The notes beneath the pieces are model-generated. The model was not told the DNA's origin and made no database searches. It worked only from the letters and a program-made list of their open reading frames with translations. 5,328 nt of DNA from Fidelibacterota bacterium (GTDB taxonomy: Bacteria; Fidelibacterota; Marinisomatia; SCGC-AAA003-L08; TS1B11), in the NCBI GenBank assembly GCA_022564085.1, contig JADFMC010000160.1, positions 1 through 5,328 on the forward strand, written 5' to 3'. The position numbers were made by a program, and so were the translations under genes. This document shows, one piece after another, positions 4,691 to 5,328 of this stretch (its first letter is position 1; each line of letters begins with the position of its first letter).

Positions 4691-4987
4691 GAGAACTATT
4701 CAATCATTGCAAGCATAATAAACGCCATAAAATATTGTAGTTGCCCGGTGTTCTGCAGGCTGCCGGCCGGGCTGGAATCGTGGCCATTAGCCCTTTGCTT
4801 ATGATTTGTTAGCGCTGGAACGAACGACTTTCTACCACACCCCCGGGCAGTAACCGGTAGCGGGTTTGGTGGGTGTAATCCCCATAGTGGTGAAGATCGG
4901 TTTGCAGGGAGCGGCCTTCCCGGGCGGCGCGCTATGGCCGGCCTGAAAGTTTCGCTCGTTTGCACCTAATGGTCCAAGACCCGGCTC
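4691..4987. other. Non-coding stretch after the permease gene
   Basis: This separates the permease stop from the small membrane-protein promoter. It holds a GCCCGG/CCGGGC inverted repeat at 4743-4772 but no recognisable RNA gene. The open frame at 4696-4965 on the minus strand has a Pro/Arg/Ser-rich, non-protein-like sequence and a GTG without a usable Shine-Dalgarno, so I do not annotate it. Confidence 0.5.
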
Positions 4988-5328
4988 CTAAGTAATCCGG
5001 CCCCGGAGGGCATCGGTAGGCTTCATTTTGGCTATGCGGCGGGAGGGCAGATAACTGACGATCAGCACGATCACCGACACCAGGATCGTCGTGCCTACGA
5101 ACAGCCCTACCGAGTAGGTTGAGATGAGCCGGGGCGCCATGATCAAGCCATACTCGGCCATTTCGCCTTCATCCATGCCATATAACTTGAGCATGGGAAT
5201 ACCGGTTGTGGCGGCCCAATACAGGACCGGCCCACCGAGGACGATCGTCATAATCAAGGCCAGGAAAGCATTGAGACCCCCTTCGGTAGTGAACAGGCTC
5301 ACAACTTTCGTGCGCGTCATCCCCAGCG
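4988..5328 (-). CDS. FtsX/MacB-type ABC transporter permease, C-terminal end
   Basis: This is the last 112 codons of an inner-membrane permease of the FtsX/LolC/MacB superfamily; the N-terminus lies beyond the right edge. The frame starts at the edge with L-G-M-T-R-T-K-V-V, the conserved cytoplasmic segment seen in the family as 'ALGMTRxxI', so the ATG at 5320 is internal and not the true start. Counting from that Met, one membrane helix spans about residues 18-41 (AFLALIMTIVLGGPVLYWA..) and another about 68-90 (STYSVGLFVGTTILVSVIVLI..). The end is the typical YLPSRRIAKMKPTDALRGRIT, in which the 'P-x-R-x-A-x-x-x-P-x-x-A-L-R' motif closes most FtsX-fold permeases. Such proteins work with a LolD/MacB-type ATPase and move lipoproteins, peptides or drugs, or control cell-wall hydrolases. 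The partner genes would be to the right, so the substrate cannot be told. Confidence 0.88.
   Translation of the reverse strand, partial: LGMTRTKVVSLFTTEGGLNAFLALIMTIVLGGPVLYWAATTGIPMLKLYGMDEGEMAEYGLIMAPRLISTYSVGLFVGTTILVSVIVLIVSYLPSRRIAKMKPTDALRGRIT

Noticed and set aside
4696..4965. 89-codon minus-strand open frame after the permease gene
   Set aside because: Its composition is Pro/Arg/Ser-rich without domains, and the GTG start lacks a properly spaced Shine-Dalgarno.
1..5328. CRISPR array, insertion sequence or phage module
   Set aside because: There are no spaced direct repeats of CRISPR length, no transposase or integrase motifs, and no paired terminal inverted repeats around a gene. 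The short palindromes are too small to be insertion sequences.

Overview
The window looks like a bacterial chromosome segment from the FCB (Fibrobacterota-Chlorobiota-Bacteroidota) side of the tree. The best lineage marker is a PorD/DUF4835-like secreted protein, a family known mainly from Bacteroidota and related phyla. Clear Shine-Dalgarno sites (GGAGG, AGGAGG) and GC-rich plus-strand genes fit less well with classical Bacteroidota, so a neighbouring FCB lineage such as Marinimicrobia or KSB1-like bacteria is a reasonable but unproven guess.

Layout: (1) 1-649, plus strand, the C-terminal half of a thioredoxin-reductase-like flavoprotein whose frame is open from the left edge except for one TAG at 44-46. 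(2) 650-990, non-coding, with a seven-copy heptamer array, three consecutive inverted repeats and a terminator-like hairpin. (3) 991-1827, plus strand, porD-like gene. (4) 1828-2369, non-coding, with two more copies of a short palindrome and a hairpin. (5) 2370-2639, minus strand, a small Ala/Pro/Glu-rich lipoprotein with 12-residue tandem repeats. (6) 2640-2914, AT-rich promoter/leader region and a hairpin. (7) 2915-3874, minus strand, a diheme cytochrome c with a lipoprotein signal. (8) 3875-4262, non-coding, with a cluster of hairpins. (9) 4263-4499, minus strand, a small two-helix membrane protein whose Shine-Dalgarno site lies in a 7-bp hairpin. (10) 4500-4987, non-coding leader and promoter candidate. 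(11) 4988-5328, minus strand, the C-terminal end of an FtsX/MacB-type ABC permease that runs off the window.

The two plus-strand genes converge on four minus-strand genes. Every gap between genes is more than about 250 bases, and only about 62% of the window is coding, so these look like separate transcription units rather than one operon. A shared theme is the cell envelope: a PorD-like exported protein, two lipoproteins, a small membrane protein and an ABC permease. The sequence does not show that they act together. I found no tRNA, rRNA, CRISPR array or intact insertion sequence, and no convincing new multi-gene system. The most useful leads are the in-frame TAG, the hairpin over a ribosome binding site, and the dense non-coding repeats.
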